Shown here: piece after piece, positions 54,101 to 63,457 of the stretch
Layout: each line of letters begins with the position of its first letter
Position numbering within the stretch: position 1 is the stretch's first letter
Source of the DNA: Sulfuricurvum sp.
GTDB lineage: Bacteria > Campylobacterota > Campylobacteria > Campylobacterales > Sulfurimonadaceae
Assembly: GCA_024637295.1 (NCBI GenBank)
Contig: JAGXFL010000011.1
Location: 62,001 to 126,000 of the forward strand
Length of the DNA: 64,000 nucleotides
Direction: 5' to 3'
Program-made: the position numbers and the translations under genes
The notes under the pieces: model-generated
What the model was told of the DNA's origin: nothing
The model's database searches: none
What the model saw: the letters and a program-made list of their open reading frames with translations, nothing else

Positions 54101-54454
54101 ATGATTACCTTCATTTTAAACCATGAGCCTTATGATGGAAGTGATGTTACCTATAATGCACTGCGATTGGCAAAAAATTTACGCAACAATGGCGAAGAGG
54201 TTAACCTCTTTTTGATGAATGATGCCGTTGATTTGGCACGCAGTATTTGTGTAAAGCCCGAGATATACGATTTTGACTTGCATCATATGGTCAAAGAGCT
54301 GTATGAGCATGGTGTGAGTGTTCGTGCATGCGGTACGTGTAGCGCTCGTTGTGGAATTTACAAGAATACCCCCTATTTCAGTGAAGAGATTTTTTCGACA
54401 ATGGATCAGTTGACACAATGGGTCATTGCAAGCGATAAAGTGCTAACTTTTTAA
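54101..54454 (+). CDS. DsrE-family sulfur-relay protein
   Basis: A 117-residue DsrE/TusD-like protein. It starts ITFILNHEPYDGSDVTYNALRLA, with the typical LFLMNDAVDLA strand-helix, and has cysteines in the position where DsrE-type proteins carry their persulfide (VRACGTCSARCG, near 78-89). The start is ATG at 54101, with AGGA six bases upstream; a GTG at 54098 is too close. A sulfur-carrier role together with the upstream rhodanese is inferred. Confidence 0.85.
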   Translation: MITFILNHEPYDGSDVTYNALRLAKNLRNNGEEVNLFLMNDAVDLARSICVKPEIYDFDLHHMVKELYEHGVSVRACGTCSARCGIYKNTPYFSEEIFSTMDQLTQWVIASDKVLTF

Positions 54455-54504
54455 ATTAATGTAGATTGTAGTATAATCACGTAGCTAGATTATAGGTCAA
54501 ATTG

Positions 54505-54520
54505 ACGTATATCGATACGT
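54505..54520. repeat. Inverted repeat in the DsrE-rplU intergenic region
   Basis: ACGTAT and ATACGT flank ATCG. It lies between the DsrE gene and rplU, 105 bases before the rplU start, and may be a minor regulatory site or a chance palindrome. The rest of this 170-base gap is AT-rich, with a TATAAT at 54473-54478 on the plus strand. Confidence 0.3.
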
Positions 54521-54580
54521 AAAATTGTGGATTGATGTAACAAGTACTCCATTTTAATTTAAGCTTAAATATTATTTCGC

Positions 54581-54586
54581 TACAAT
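54581..54586 (+). promoter_or_regulatory. Probable -10 box for rplU-rpmA
   Basis: TACAAT lies 39 bases before the rplU ATG, with an AAGGAA ribosome-binding site just before the start. Confidence 0.45.
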
Positions 54587-54624
54587 TCGCAACTTTTTGT
54601 AGACTTGTAAAGTAAGGAACAGTA

Positions 54625-54933
54625 ATGTACGCAATTATCAAAAACGGCGGGAAACAGTACAAAGTTCAAGAGGGTGATATCCTTTTGTTCGATAAAATGA
54701 GTCTTGATCCGAAGACTACCGTCGAAATCAAAGAAGTTCTTGCCGTTAATAACGGTGAACTTAAAACTGGTACTCCATTCGTAGAGGGTGCAGTCGTCAC
54801 TATGGAAGTTATTAATGAAGGTCGTGACCGCAAAGTCGTAACTTTCAAAAAACGTCGTCGTAAAGACAGTAAAGTTAAGCGTGGTTTCCGTAGAGATCAC
54901 ACACGCGTTCGCATCATCAAGATCGCTGCGTAA
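54625..54933 (+). CDS. rplU: Ribosomal protein bL21
   Basis: Protein L21 of the 50S subunit, 102 residues, normal length. It begins [18 protein letters not shown] and ends with the basic [18 protein letters not shown] segment that contacts 23S rRNA. It is followed after 20 bases by rpmA, the usual pair. Confidence 0.98.
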   Translation: MYAIIKNGGKQYKVQEGDILLFDKMSLDPKTTVEIKEVLAVNNGELKTGTPFVEGAVVTMEVINEGRDRKVVTFKKRRRKDSKVKRGFRRDHTRVRIIKIAA

Positions 54934-54953
54934 TTATAAAGTAGGAGGACAGC

Positions 54954-55211
54954 ATGGCTCATAAGAAAGGTCAAGGTAGTACACAGAATAACCGCGACTC
55001 AGCGGGACGTAGACTCGGTGTCAAAAAATATGGTGGTGAAGTAGTACGTGCGGGTAATATCATTATCCGTCAACGTGGAACAAAAGTTCACCCTGGTAAA
55101 AATATCGGTATGGGTAAAGACCACACTTTGTATGCATTGGTTGACGGTGTTGTTTTATTTCACCGTAAAGACAAAAAACGCAAACAAGTTTCTGTCGTTC
55201 CTGCCGCATAA
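54954..55211 (+). CDS. rpmA: Ribosomal protein bL27
   Basis: Protein L27 of the 50S subunit, 85 residues. It begins [20 protein letters not shown], close to the peptidyl-transferase centre in the ribosome, and has the [15 protein letters not shown] core. There is no N-terminal cleavage extension as in Firmicutes. A terminator follows. Confidence 0.98.
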   Translation: MAHKKGQGSTQNNRDSAGRRLGVKKYGGEVVRAGNIIIRQRGTKVHPGKNIGMGKDHTLYALVDGVVLFHRKDKKRKQVSVVPAA

Positions 55212-55219
55212 TTTTCCTC

Positions 55220-55252
55220 ATCGGGCATCTGCGCCCGATCTCTTTAATTTTT
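55220..55252 (+). terminator. Intrinsic terminator after rpmA
   Basis: ATCGGGC pairs with GCCCGAT around a six-base loop, followed by a T-rich stretch. It separates rplU-rpmA from obgE. Confidence 0.65.
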
Positions 55253-55334
55253 CCAACTAATGTATTTTCTTAATAGTGTACTTTTCGATAATTTAGAAGT
55301 TCAAGTATAGTTTTAAGCCAGATAAGGATGATAA

Positions 55335-56429
55335 ATGTTTAGCGATAGCGTAGAAATAACTGTTTCTTCAGGTAAAGGTGGAGCAGGATGTGTCGCATTT
55401 AGACGGGAAAAATATGTCCTTCAAGGTGGTCCAAACGGTGGTGACGGCGGTAAAGGTGGTGATGTTTATTTTAAAGTAGATAACAATACACATACGCTTG
55501 CGCACTTTCAGGGAAATAAAAACCTTAAAGCAGACAAAGGTCAACCGGGTGCCGGATCGAATATGGCGGGTAAAGCGGGTAAACGACTTGTTGTTGTTGT
55601 CCCTCCGGGAACACAAGTGGTTGATGTCGAAACGGGTGAAGTTCTTCTTGATTTGTTAACCAATGGTCAAGAAGTGCTGTTTCTGACAGGCGGTCGCGGT
55701 GGTCTTGGAAACGTTCACTTTAAATCCTCAATAAATCAAAAGCCGATGTATGCACAACCAGGTGAACCTGAAACAACGCGTGTTGTACGCCTTGATCTAA
55801 AACTTATCGCGGATGTAGGCCTTGTAGGATTTCCAAATGTTGGAAAGTCGACCCTTATTTCTACGGTTTCCAATGCTCGTCCTGAAGTAGCCAACTATGA
55901 GTTTACGACATTGACACCAAAACTAGGTCAGATCAACATTGGCGAGTTTGATTCGTATATTATGGCGGATATACCGGGTATTATTGGTGGAGCGCATGAG
56001 GGAAAAGGTCTTGGTCTTAAGTTTTTGCGTCACATCGAGCGTACTAAGACATTGCTTTTTATGATTGATTTGGCATCGTATCATGAGCTTGAACATCAGT
56101 ATGAAACCCTCAAAGAAGAGCTTGCTAAATTTTCGCCACTTTTGGCGGAGCGTAATTACGCAATTGCATTGACACGCTGTGATGCGATGCTTCCAGAAGA
56201 AGCAGTTGAGAAGAGCAATGCGTTTTTAAAGCTCCTGAACCTTAAACCGGTTGCAAAAAGCCGTTTCGGGTTTAGTGAAGAGTATCCGGCATTTGAACAA
56301 GAAAATTTCGATGAAGGATTTCGCGACAGTTCTTTGCCGTTTTTTGTGGCACCGATCTCTTCTGCGATCAATCTAAACATCAAACCGCTTACCTATGCTC
56401 TTTACCATATGGTTCAAATCGAGCGTTAA
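55335..56429 (+). CDS. obgE: GTPase Obg
   Basis: An essential GTPase in late 50S assembly and growth control. The 364-residue protein has a glycine-rich Obg fold (about 1-158, with [16 protein letters not shown]) and a GTPase domain (about 159-335) with G1 GFPNVGKST near 166-174 and [16 protein letters not shown] as G3. The C-terminal extension is short. It starts after the rpmA terminator and its stop codon overlaps the ATG of proB. Confidence 0.96.
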   Translation: MFSDSVEITVSSGKGGAGCVAFRREKYVLQGGPNGGDGGKGGDVYFKVDNNTHTLAHFQGNKNLKADKGQPGAGSNMAGKAGKRLVVVVPPGTQVVDVETGEVLLDLLTNGQEVLFLTGGRGGLGNVHFKSSINQKPMYAQPGEPETTRVVRLDLKLIADVGLVGFPNVGKSTLISTVSNARPEVANYEFTTLTPKLGQINIGEFDSYIMADIPGIIGGAHEGKGLGLKFLRHIERTKTLLFMIDLASYHELEHQYETLKEELAKFSPLLAERNYAIALTRCDAMLPEEAVEKSNAFLKLLNLKPVAKSRFGFSEEYPAFEQENFDEGFRDSSLPFFVAPISSAINLNIKPLTYALYHMVQIER

Positions 56430-57196
56430 TGAAACGGCTGGTAGTCAAAGTTGGAAGCGCAGTCTTAAGTGAGCAAAACCGCATAGCAAAAGACAGGATG
56501 CATAATTTGGTCGATTTTATTGCTGAGTTAAAATCCCGTTATGAAGTCATTTTGGTCTCTTCTGGCGCAGTGGCTGCTGGTTATACCGAGCTTAAACTCG
56601 ATAAAAAAATCCTCGCAAACAAGCAGGCATTAGCCTCGATCGGTCAGCCGATCTTGATGAACAAATACAAAAAGATGTTTGAACATCACAATATCCTCCC
56701 TTCTCAGATTTTGGTCACCGCCGCTAACTTCAATACTCAAGAAGAGTCTCAAAAAGTCAAAGATACCATTGAGACACTTCTCGCCCATAATGTAGTCCCG
56801 ATTATCAATGAAAACGATGCTACTGCTACGGAAGAACTTGTAGTAGGGGATAATGATCAGCTTTCTGCGTATGCTGCGTATCATTTTGGTGCGGATATGC
56901 TGATAATCCTTTCGGATATCGATGCTTATTATGACAAGGATCCTCGTGTACATGAGGATGCAAAAGTACGCTCACATATTATGGTGATTGATTCGGAAGA
57001 ACTTTCACGTGAGGTGACACCAAATCATAGTTTTGCAACCGGTGGGATTGTGACGAAGCTCAAAGCGGCAGACTTTTTACTTAAGCGCGGCAAAGCGATG
57101 TTCTTAGCCAGCGGTTTTGATCTCTCCGACGCAAAATCATTTCTTTTGGATGATGTTCATGCAGGCGGTAGCCTCTTTCAAGCGAAAGAATCTTAA
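56429..57196 (+). CDS. proB: Glutamate 5-kinase
   Basis: ProB phosphorylates glutamate in the first step of proline synthesis. The 255-residue protein consists of the amino-acid-kinase domain only, with VVKVGSAVL at the start, SSGAVAAG near 50 and FATGGIVTKLKAA near 205. The C-terminal PUA domain of the E. coli enzyme (367 residues) is absent, as is usual in this group. It overlaps obgE and fmt by one base each. Confidence 0.95.
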   Translation: MKRLVVKVGSAVLSEQNRIAKDRMHNLVDFIAELKSRYEVILVSSGAVAAGYTELKLDKKILANKQALASIGQPILMNKYKKMFEHHNILPSQILVTAANFNTQEESQKVKDTIETLLAHNVVPIINENDATATEELVVGDNDQLSAYAAYHFGADMLIILSDIDAYYDKDPRVHEDAKVRSHIMVIDSEELSREVTPNHSFATGGIVTKLKAADFLLKRGKAMFLASGFDLSDAKSFLLDDVHAGGSLFQAKES

Positions 57197-58107
57197 TGAC
57201 CCGTATTATCTTTATGGGGACGCCCGATTATGCGGCGGATATCTTAAAAACACTTATCGGTTCTGATGATATTGAGATTGTTGCGGTTTATACACAGCCT
57301 GATAAGCCTGTAGGGAGAAAGGGAGTTTTGACGCCTCCTTCTGTAAAAGTATTAGCACAAGAAGCTAATATCCCCGTTTTTCAACCCTCACGATTACGAG
57401 ACGAAAGTATTGTTGCCCAGTTATTAAAAATACAATGCGATATGATTATTGTTGCGGCATACGGTCAGATTTTACCAAAAGCTATTTTGGATTATGCGCC
57501 ATGCGTGAATCTGCATGCATCTATCTTACCGCAATACCGTGGCGCAAGCCCCATCCAGCAAAGCTTGTTGAATAATGATCGACAAAGCGGTGTAACGGCA
57601 ATGTGGATGGATGAAGGTCTTGATACCGGAGCGATTATCAAGATCGCTACGGTAGATATTTCTCCTGATGAGATGGTAGAAAGTTTGTACGATGCTTTAA
57701 CTAATATCGCGTGTGATCTTACAGTGGATGTTATTCGTCATTGGGATCGAAAAACGGTACTACCACAAAATGAGACCTTAGCGACTCATTGTACGAAGAT
57801 ATCAAAATCAGATGGATTGATTGCATTTGAAGATGCTGTCGCTATTTACAATAAATATCGTGCATTTACTCCATGGCCTGGGATATACTTGGAATCAGGG
57901 CTAAAGATCAAAAAAATGGCCCTTGTTGATGAGATCAGTGAAGGAGTTGCAGGGGAAATCATTGCAATTGATTCAGATAGTATCATTGTTCAATGTGACA
58001 AAGGTTCTTTGCGTTTGTTTAAAGTGCAGGCTCCATCGAAACAAGAAACAGACGCTGTAGCGTATTTAAACGGAAAGCGGCTTGTTTATGGAAATATTCT
58101 GGCTTAG
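57196..58107 (+). CDS. fmt: Methionyl-tRNA formyltransferase
   Basis: Fmt formylates the initiator Met-tRNA with 10-formyl-tetrahydrofolate. The 303-residue protein starts TRIIFMGTPDYAADIL, has the active-site motif HASILPQYRGASPIQ near 110-124 and a C-terminal beta-barrel (about 210-303). It overlaps the start of birA. Confidence 0.96.
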   Translation: MTRIIFMGTPDYAADILKTLIGSDDIEIVAVYTQPDKPVGRKGVLTPPSVKVLAQEANIPVFQPSRLRDESIVAQLLKIQCDMIIVAAYGQILPKAILDYAPCVNLHASILPQYRGASPIQQSLLNNDRQSGVTAMWMDEGLDTGAIIKIATVDISPDEMVESLYDALTNIACDLTVDVIRHWDRKTVLPQNETLATHCTKISKSDGLIAFEDAVAIYNKYRAFTPWPGIYLESGLKIKKMALVDEISEGVAGEIIAIDSDSIIVQCDKGSLRLFKVQAPSKQETDAVAYLNGKRLVYGNILA

Positions 58108-58723
58108 TGAAGTTGATTCGACGCAAGCGTATTTACTTGATGCGTTGAAGAATAAAGAACTATCCGTACCAGTGTGTGTCGGCGCAACGTTGCAGACACA
58201 TGGTAGGGGCAGTCGAGGTAATAATTGGATTGGAGAGCAGGGCAATCTATTCATATCCATTGCAATACATCGATCACAACTGCCCGATGATTTGAAACTT
58301 GAATCCTCTTCGATCTATTTTGCATTTATACTGAAAGAACTTTTAACAAAATTAGGTTCGCAAGTGTGGTTGAAATGGCCAAATGATTTTTATCTGGATC
58401 AGGAAAAAATGGGTGGAGTGATTACCAATTTAGTAGGGGATTGTCTTGTGTGCGGGATTGGAATGAACCTCTTCACGGCACCGCTAGATTTTGCAAAAAT
58501 GGATATTGAGATAAGTGCACAAGAATTAACAAATAGTTATGTTACAGAACTGAAAAAGTTTCCTTCATGGAAGCAGATATTTAGTAAATACAAGTTAGAA
58601 TTCAACAGAAGTAAATCTTTCACCACACATATGGATGAAACGATTTTTAGATTAGAAGATGCCATCTTATTAGAAGATGGTTCCCTTGAATGCAACGGGC
58701 AAAGGATATTTAGTTTACGATGA
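58088..58723 (+). CDS. birA: Biotin-[acetyl-CoA-carboxylase] ligase
   Basis: BirA attaches biotin to the carrier protein of acetyl-CoA carboxylase. The preferred start is ATG 58088 ([16 protein letters not shown]), within the end of fmt; a TTG at 58082 would add two residues. The 211-residue protein has the biotin/ATP-binding segment [14 protein letters not shown] near 38-51 and WPNDFYL near 97. It lacks the N-terminal helix-turn-helix of the E. coli bifunctional repressor, so it is a ligase only. Confidence 0.93.
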   Translation: MEIFWLSEVDSTQAYLLDALKNKELSVPVCVGATLQTHGRGSRGNNWIGEQGNLFISIAIHRSQLPDDLKLESSSIYFAFILKELLTKLGSQVWLKWPNDFYLDQEKMGGVITNLVGDCLVCGIGMNLFTAPLDFAKMDIEISAQELTNSYVTELKKFPSWKQIFSKYKLEFNRSKSFTTHMDETIFRLEDAILLEDGSLECNGQRIFSLR

Positions 58724-59502
58724 GCGAAGTAATAGTTATTGCAAACCAGAAGGGCGGTGTTGGTAAAACCACGACTGCTGTCAATTTAGCAGCATCTCTG
58801 GCAGTTGCTGAGAAAAAAGTACTTCTCATCGATGCTGATCCGCAGGCAAATGCGACGACTTCATTGGGATATCATCGAAATAACTATGAGTTTAATATTT
58901 ATCATGTCCTTATCGGTGCCAAGAAACTGCGTGAAATCATTTTAAAAACCGAATTGCCAAAACTTTTTATTGCACCTTCAAATATTGGTTTAGTAGGAGT
59001 TGAAAAAGAGTATTACGATGCGGCAAATGCTAAAGGGAGAGAATTAATCCTCAAGCGTGCAATTGCGCAAGTCAAAGATGAATACGATTATATTATCATC
59101 GATTCTCCACCAGCCCTTGGACCGATGACGATTAATGCTTTAAGTGCCTCCAATTCAGTAATCATACCGATTCAATGTGAGTTTTTTGCACTTGAAGGGT
59201 TGGCACAATTGCTTAATACCGTTAAATTGGTACGTAAAACCATCAACCCAAAATTGAGTATTAAAGGCTTTTTGCCAACAATGTACAGTGCTCAAAACAA
59301 TCTTTCCCGTCAAGTATTTGCAGATTTAAGTCAGCATTTTCAGACAAAATTGTTTAAGTCGCATAAGGATGAATACATTGTTATACCGCGCAACGTGAAA
59401 TTAGCTGAGTCTCCGAGTTTCGGAAAACCGGCAATTTTATATGATGTAAAATCGAGTGGATCTTTAGCTTATCAAGATCTTGCTCACGCAATCATCGCAT
59501 AA
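58720..59502 (+). CDS. parA: Chromosome-partitioning ATPase ParA/Soj
   Basis: ParA is the DNA-binding Walker ATPase of the chromosome segregation system. The 260-residue protein has the deviant Walker A KGGVGKTT at 11-18, a DADPQAN motif near 40 and an [10 protein letters not shown] segment near 125. It overlaps birA by four bases and precedes parB by nine. The birA-parA-parB-atp order is conserved with H. pylori. Confidence 0.97.
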   Translation: MSEVIVIANQKGGVGKTTTAVNLAASLAVAEKKVLLIDADPQANATTSLGYHRNNYEFNIYHVLIGAKKLREIILKTELPKLFIAPSNIGLVGVEKEYYDAANAKGRELILKRAIAQVKDEYDYIIIDSPPALGPMTINALSASNSVIIPIQCEFFALEGLAQLLNTVKLVRKTINPKLSIKGFLPTMYSAQNNLSRQVFADLSQHFQTKLFKSHKDEYIVIPRNVKLAESPSFGKPAILYDVKSSGSLAYQDLAHAIIA

Positions 59503-59511
59503 GGATCATTA

Positions 59512-60360
59512 ATGGCAAAAGCATCAGCTCTTGGACGAGGTTTAGGCGCATTACTGAGTGAAATAGAAGAAGCGTACGATAACGAACTTCCTAAGCGAAA
59601 TGGATTTGAAGAGATTTCGATCACAGAAGTCCGTCCAAACCCTTATCAGCCACGTAAACATTTTGATCCTGCATCACTCGCGGAACTTAGTGAATCCATT
59701 AAGACTCATGGTTTGTTGCAGCCGATCGTTGTCAAAGAAACCCTTGACGGATATGTGCTCATAGCAGGTGAGCGACGTCTACGTGCCAGTAAATTAGCAA
59801 AATTTAAAAACATCAAAGCCATTATAGTGACAGTAAGTGATGAGCAAATGCGTCAGCATGCTTTGATTGAGAATATTCAGCGTGATGAACTTAATGCTAT
59901 TGATCTGGCACAAGCATATCAGGAATTGATTGAAATTCATGAACTAACGCACGATCAGCTTTCCTCAACAGTACATAAAAGCCGAACGCAAATCACGAAC
60001 ACACTTCGTTTATTGCAATTAAACGATAAAGCGCGTAAAGCATTGATCGAAGGTAAAATCACTGCCGGTCACGCAAAAGTAGTGGTCGGAATGGATGAAA
60101 AAGAACAATCAATGATGATTGATTCGATCATCGGTCAGAAGCTAAGCGTTCGTGACGTAGAGCAAATGGCCAAAAATATTAAAGCTCCTCGTGATCGTGA
60201 AGTAAATTCTGTTATTAAAACAAGTGATCTTAATTTTGATAGTCTACAAAGTTATTTTGCAAAGATGGGTATTAAAACATCTGCAAAAGGGTCAAAAATT
60301 ACCCTTGAGTTTGATAGTACTGCCCAAATTGATTCATTTTTAGCCACACTTTCATCATAA
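59512..60360 (+). CDS. parB: Chromosome-partitioning protein ParB/Spo0J
   Basis: ParB binds parS sites near the origin and uses CTP to slide along DNA. The 282-residue protein has an N-terminal ParA-activating segment (LGRGLGALLSEIEE), the CTPase domain with the GERRLRASKLA motif near 85-95, an HTH domain (about 140-200, KSRTQITNTLRLLQL) and a C-terminal dimer domain. No full parS site was seen in the window. Confidence 0.96.
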   Translation: MAKASALGRGLGALLSEIEEAYDNELPKRNGFEEISITEVRPNPYQPRKHFDPASLAELSESIKTHGLLQPIVVKETLDGYVLIAGERRLRASKLAKFKNIKAIIVTVSDEQMRQHALIENIQRDELNAIDLAQAYQELIEIHELTHDQLSSTVHKSRTQITNTLRLLQLNDKARKALIEGKITAGHAKVVVGMDEKEQSMMIDSIIGQKLSVRDVEQMAKNIKAPRDREVNSVIKTSDLNFDSLQSYFAKMGIKTSAKGSKITLEFDSTAQIDSFLATLSS

Positions 60361-60397
60361 TTTCCTTCGTTTAACTATCCCTTCAATTTACAAGTTG

Positions 60398-60403
60398 TAT
60401 AAT
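60398..60403 (+). promoter_or_regulatory. Probable -10 box for the ATP synthase operon
   Basis: TATAAT lies 23 bases before the atpF' ATG, followed by a strong AGGAGG ribosome-binding site at 60416-60421. Confidence 0.6.
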
Positions 60404-60425
60404 CACGCAACTTTTAGGAGGTGGT

Positions 60426-60848
60426 ATGTTAGATATAAGTCCGATGTTGCTAGGCAGCACACTGATTGTCTTCCTTGTCCTTATTGCCGCTCTTAATAGT
60501 TTACTTTACAAACCTCTTTTCAACTATATGGAAAAAAGAGATGCAGATCTTAAAAAAGATCTTGAGCAAGTTGGTAACAACGATGCCGAGATTGCTGCAT
60601 TTCATACACAAGCGGAAAAGATTATTAGTGATGCTAAACTAGAAGCGCATGTAATAAGAGAAAAAGTTGTTGCTGAGGCCAAGGCGTTGGTAAACAGCAA
60701 GATAGAGGCAAAACGTGCTGAACTGGCACTAGAATATTCTAAGTTTGAAGACGCAATGTCTGAAGAACGTTCACGATTGAAAGAGGCGCTTCGAGTTGAA
60801 GCTCCATCTTTCCAAGCTGCTGTGTCAGCTAAGCTAAATCAGATTTGA
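60426..60848 (+). CDS. atpF': ATP synthase F0 subunit b'
   Basis: One of two b-type stator subunits; Campylobacterota, like cyanobacteria, encode b and b' separately. The 140-residue protein has one N-terminal membrane span (about 6-28, LLGSTLIVFLVLIAALNSLL) and a long helical coiled coil to the end. It heads the ATP synthase operon after a strong ribosome-binding site. Confidence 0.92.
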   Translation: MLDISPMLLGSTLIVFLVLIAALNSLLYKPLFNYMEKRDADLKKDLEQVGNNDAEIAAFHTQAEKIISDAKLEAHVIREKVVAEAKALVNSKIEAKRAELALEYSKFEDAMSEERSRLKEALRVEAPSFQAAVSAKLNQI

Positions 60849-60857
60849 GGAGATAAT

Positions 60858-61373
60858 ATGGGTAAATTATTAGTTACAGTATTAATGCTCAGTGCTTATC
60901 TGTTTGGGGCTGATGCTGCGCATGAGGGTTCTACGGATATTGTTCAACGTACCGTTAACTTTCTTATATTTGCGGGGATACTTTATTATCTTTTGGCAGA
61001 GCCGCTGAAAAGTTATTTTGGTGGCAGAAGCGCAGGAATCGCATCTGAACTTGAAAAAGTTCAAGAGCGTTTGCGCGAGTCAAAACGGTTAAAAGATGCT
61101 GCAGAGCACAAGATAGATGATGCTAATCGTTTTGCAAATGATTTGAGTGAAACCACTAAAAAAGAGTGCAAGCTCCTTAGTGAAAAAATCATGGCACAGT
61201 ACGAAATTGATGTTGAAATTGCACAAAAACATAACAATTCACTAATGGATCTTGAAAAACGCAAGATGGTTCGTGAAGTAGTCGCTGAAGTTATGGGCGA
61301 TGTTATGACTGCAAGTGATGCGGCTATGGGCAAAGATGCTATGACAGACATTTTGAAAAAGAAGGTGGCCTAA
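60858..61373 (+). CDS. atpF: ATP synthase F0 subunit b
   Basis: The second stator subunit, 171 residues. It begins with a hydrophobic stretch that resembles a signal peptide (about 1-20, ending GADAAHEG), then a membrane span (about 32-50, TVNFLIFAGILYYLLAEPL) and a long coiled coil rich in Lys and Glu. Two hydrophobic N-terminal segments are usual for this subunit in Campylobacterota. It lies nine bases after atpF'. Confidence 0.92.
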   Translation: MGKLLVTVLMLSAYLFGADAAHEGSTDIVQRTVNFLIFAGILYYLLAEPLKSYFGGRSAGIASELEKVQERLRESKRLKDAAEHKIDDANRFANDLSETTKKECKLLSEKIMAQYEIDVEIAQKHNNSLMDLEKRKMVREVVAEVMGDVMTASDAAMGKDAMTDILKKKVA

Positions 61374-61910
61374 ATGCAGGAAGAACTGATTGCTAAACGT
61401 TATGTTCAATCGCTTATGGCTATCTTGGATGAATCATCATTGGATAATACGGCAGAACTGTTTACCGTTTTAGCTACTGCATTCAATGATAGTAAATTTC
61501 TTCAAGTGTTGCATAGTAATGATATCGCGGTTTCGGCTAAAACAAATTTGGTTCTTGGTATGGTAGAAAGTGCACAAAGCACTGAAATCAATAACTTGAT
61601 CAAATTGTTAGGCGAAAACGGAAGATTATTGTTGATCCCAGCAATTTCAAAAGATTTAAAGCGTCAAATAGCTTCTAAGAAACGTGTTTATAATGGCCGT
61701 ATCTACAGTATTTCTGAAATCAAGCAAGATTCGATTGATGCAATCGCGAATGATTTGGGGAATAAAATGGGAGCTAAAATCTCATTACAGTTTGTTCCAT
61801 CAAGCAGTGATGGCATACGGGTTATTGTAGATGATCTGAATGTTGAAATCGATTTCTCAAAAAGCCGCCTTAATGCTCAGGTCGTTGAGCACATTTTAAA
61901 AGCAATTTAA
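61374..61910 (+). CDS. atpH: ATP synthase F1 subunit delta
   Basis: The delta subunit (OSCP) joins the stator to the top of the alpha/beta hexamer. The 178-residue protein has an N-terminal six-helix domain (starts with [15 protein letters not shown]) and a C-terminal segment ([20 protein letters not shown]). Its ATG directly follows the atpF stop. Confidence 0.94.
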   Translation: MQEELIAKRYVQSLMAILDESSLDNTAELFTVLATAFNDSKFLQVLHSNDIAVSAKTNLVLGMVESAQSTEINNLIKLLGENGRLLLIPAISKDLKRQIASKKRVYNGRIYSISEIKQDSIDAIANDLGNKMGAKISLQFVPSSSDGIRVIVDDLNVEIDFSKSRLNAQVVEHILKAI

Positions 61911-61930
61911 CCCTCGCGAAAGGAGATATA

Positions 61931-63448
61931 GTGGTAGCAAAAGTACAAGTAGATGAAGTCAGTTCAATCATCAAAGAAAGAATTGGTAATTTTGAGCTTA
62001 ATGTAGATATTAACGAAACCGGTAAAATCGTCTCATATGGAGATGGCGTTGCACAAGTTTATGGCCTTAACAATGTTATGGCTGGAGAAATGGTTGAGTT
62101 TGAAGACGGGACTCGCGGTCTTGTTATGAACCTCGAGGAGAGCAGCGTTGGTGTTGTTATTCTTGGTAAAGGTACTGAACTCCGTGAAGGGATGTCAGTA
62201 AAACGTCTTGGTCGTTTGTTGAAAGTTCCTGTCGGTAATGCTCTTCTTGGCCGTGTTGTCAATGCATTGGGTGAGCCAATCGACGGAAAAGGTCCAATTG
62301 AATCTACAGAATCACGTTTTGTAGAAGAGAAAGCACCTGGTATCATGGCACGTAAATCGGTTCATGAACCTATGGCAACCGGTATCAAATCCATTGATGC
62401 ACTTGTTCCAATCGGACGTGGTCAACGTGAGTTGATCATTGGTGACCGTCAGACAGGTAAAACAACCATTGCTCTTGATGCTATTATGAACCAAAAAGGT
62501 AACGGCGTAGTTTGTATCTATGTTGCTATCGGGCAAAAAGAATCAACAGTTGCAAACGTTATCCGTCGTCTTGAAGAGAGTGGCGCGATGGAATATACCA
62601 TCGTTGTCTCTTCTTCAGCTTCAGAAGCTGCTGCATTGCAATTCCTTGCTCCATATACGGGTGTTACAATGGCGGAGTATTTCCGTGATTCAGCTCGTCA
62701 CGGTTTGATCGTTTATGATGACCTTTCTAAGCATGCAGTTGCATACCGTGAGATGTCATTGATCCTTCGTCGTCCTCCGGGCCGTGAAGCGTATCCGGGT
62801 GACGTTTTCTATATCCACTCTCGTTTGTTAGAGCGTGCAGCAAAATTGAGTGATGAATTGGGCAACGGTTCTTTGACTGCTCTTCCAATTATCGAAACTC
62901 AAGCGGGTGACGTTGCGGCGTATATCCCTACAAACGTTATTTCGATCACTGATGGTCAAATTTTCTTGGAAACTGACTTGTTCAACGCAGGTGTTCGTCC
63001 TGCGATCAACGTTGGTCTTTCAGTTTCACGTGTTGGTGGTGCGGCTCAAATCAAAGCGACTAAACAAGTTGCTGGAACATTGCGTCTTGATCTTGCACAA
63101 TACCGTGAACTTCAAGCGTTTGCACAGTTTGCTTCTGATTTGGACGAAGTAAGCCGCAAACAGCTTGAACGTGGTCAGCGTATGGTCGAAGTATTGAAGC
63201 AACCTCCATATTCTCCACTTGCTGTTGAAAAGCAAGCATTGATTATCTTCGCGGGTAATGAAGGGTATCTTGATAGCCTTCCTGCATCAGCGGTTGTTAA
63301 ATTTGAAGCAGATTTGTATCCATTTATTGAAGCAAGTTATCCACAAATTTTTGAAAGTATCCGTACATCATCTAAAATTGATGATGACACTATGGCTACG
63401 ATGAAAAAAGCGCTCGAAGAGTTTAAAACTACTTTCGTTGCGCAATAA
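61931..63448 (+). CDS. atpA: ATP synthase F1 subunit alpha
   Basis: The non-catalytic nucleotide-binding subunit of F1, 505 residues, normal length. Walker A is GDRQTGKTT near 170-178, and the signature [14 protein letters not shown] lies near 360. The GTG start has a GGAGAT site. It follows atpH by 20 bases. Confidence 0.98.
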   Translation: MVAKVQVDEVSSIIKERIGNFELNVDINETGKIVSYGDGVAQVYGLNNVMAGEMVEFEDGTRGLVMNLEESSVGVVILGKGTELREGMSVKRLGRLLKVPVGNALLGRVVNALGEPIDGKGPIESTESRFVEEKAPGIMARKSVHEPMATGIKSIDALVPIGRGQRELIIGDRQTGKTTIALDAIMNQKGNGVVCIYVAIGQKESTVANVIRRLEESGAMEYTIVVSSSASEAAALQFLAPYTGVTMAEYFRDSARHGLIVYDDLSKHAVAYREMSLILRRPPGREAYPGDVFYIHSRLLERAAKLSDELGNGSLTALPIIETQAGDVAAYIPTNVISITDGQIFLETDLFNAGVRPAINVGLSVSRVGGAAQIKATKQVAGTLRLDLAQYRELQAFAQFASDLDEVSRKQLERGQRMVEVLKQPPYSPLAVEKQALIIFAGNEGYLDSLPASAVVKFEADLYPFIEASYPQIFESIRTSSKIDDDTMATMKKALEEFKTTFVAQ

Positions 63449-63457
63449 GGATCTTTA

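Noticed and set aside
57003-57012. TTTCACGTGA within proB, a partial match to the parS consensus, 1.7 kb upstream of parA
   Set aside because: Only 10 of 16 positions match and the palindrome arms are broken on both sides. It lies in a coding region, so it is more likely chance. A ParB binding experiment would decide.
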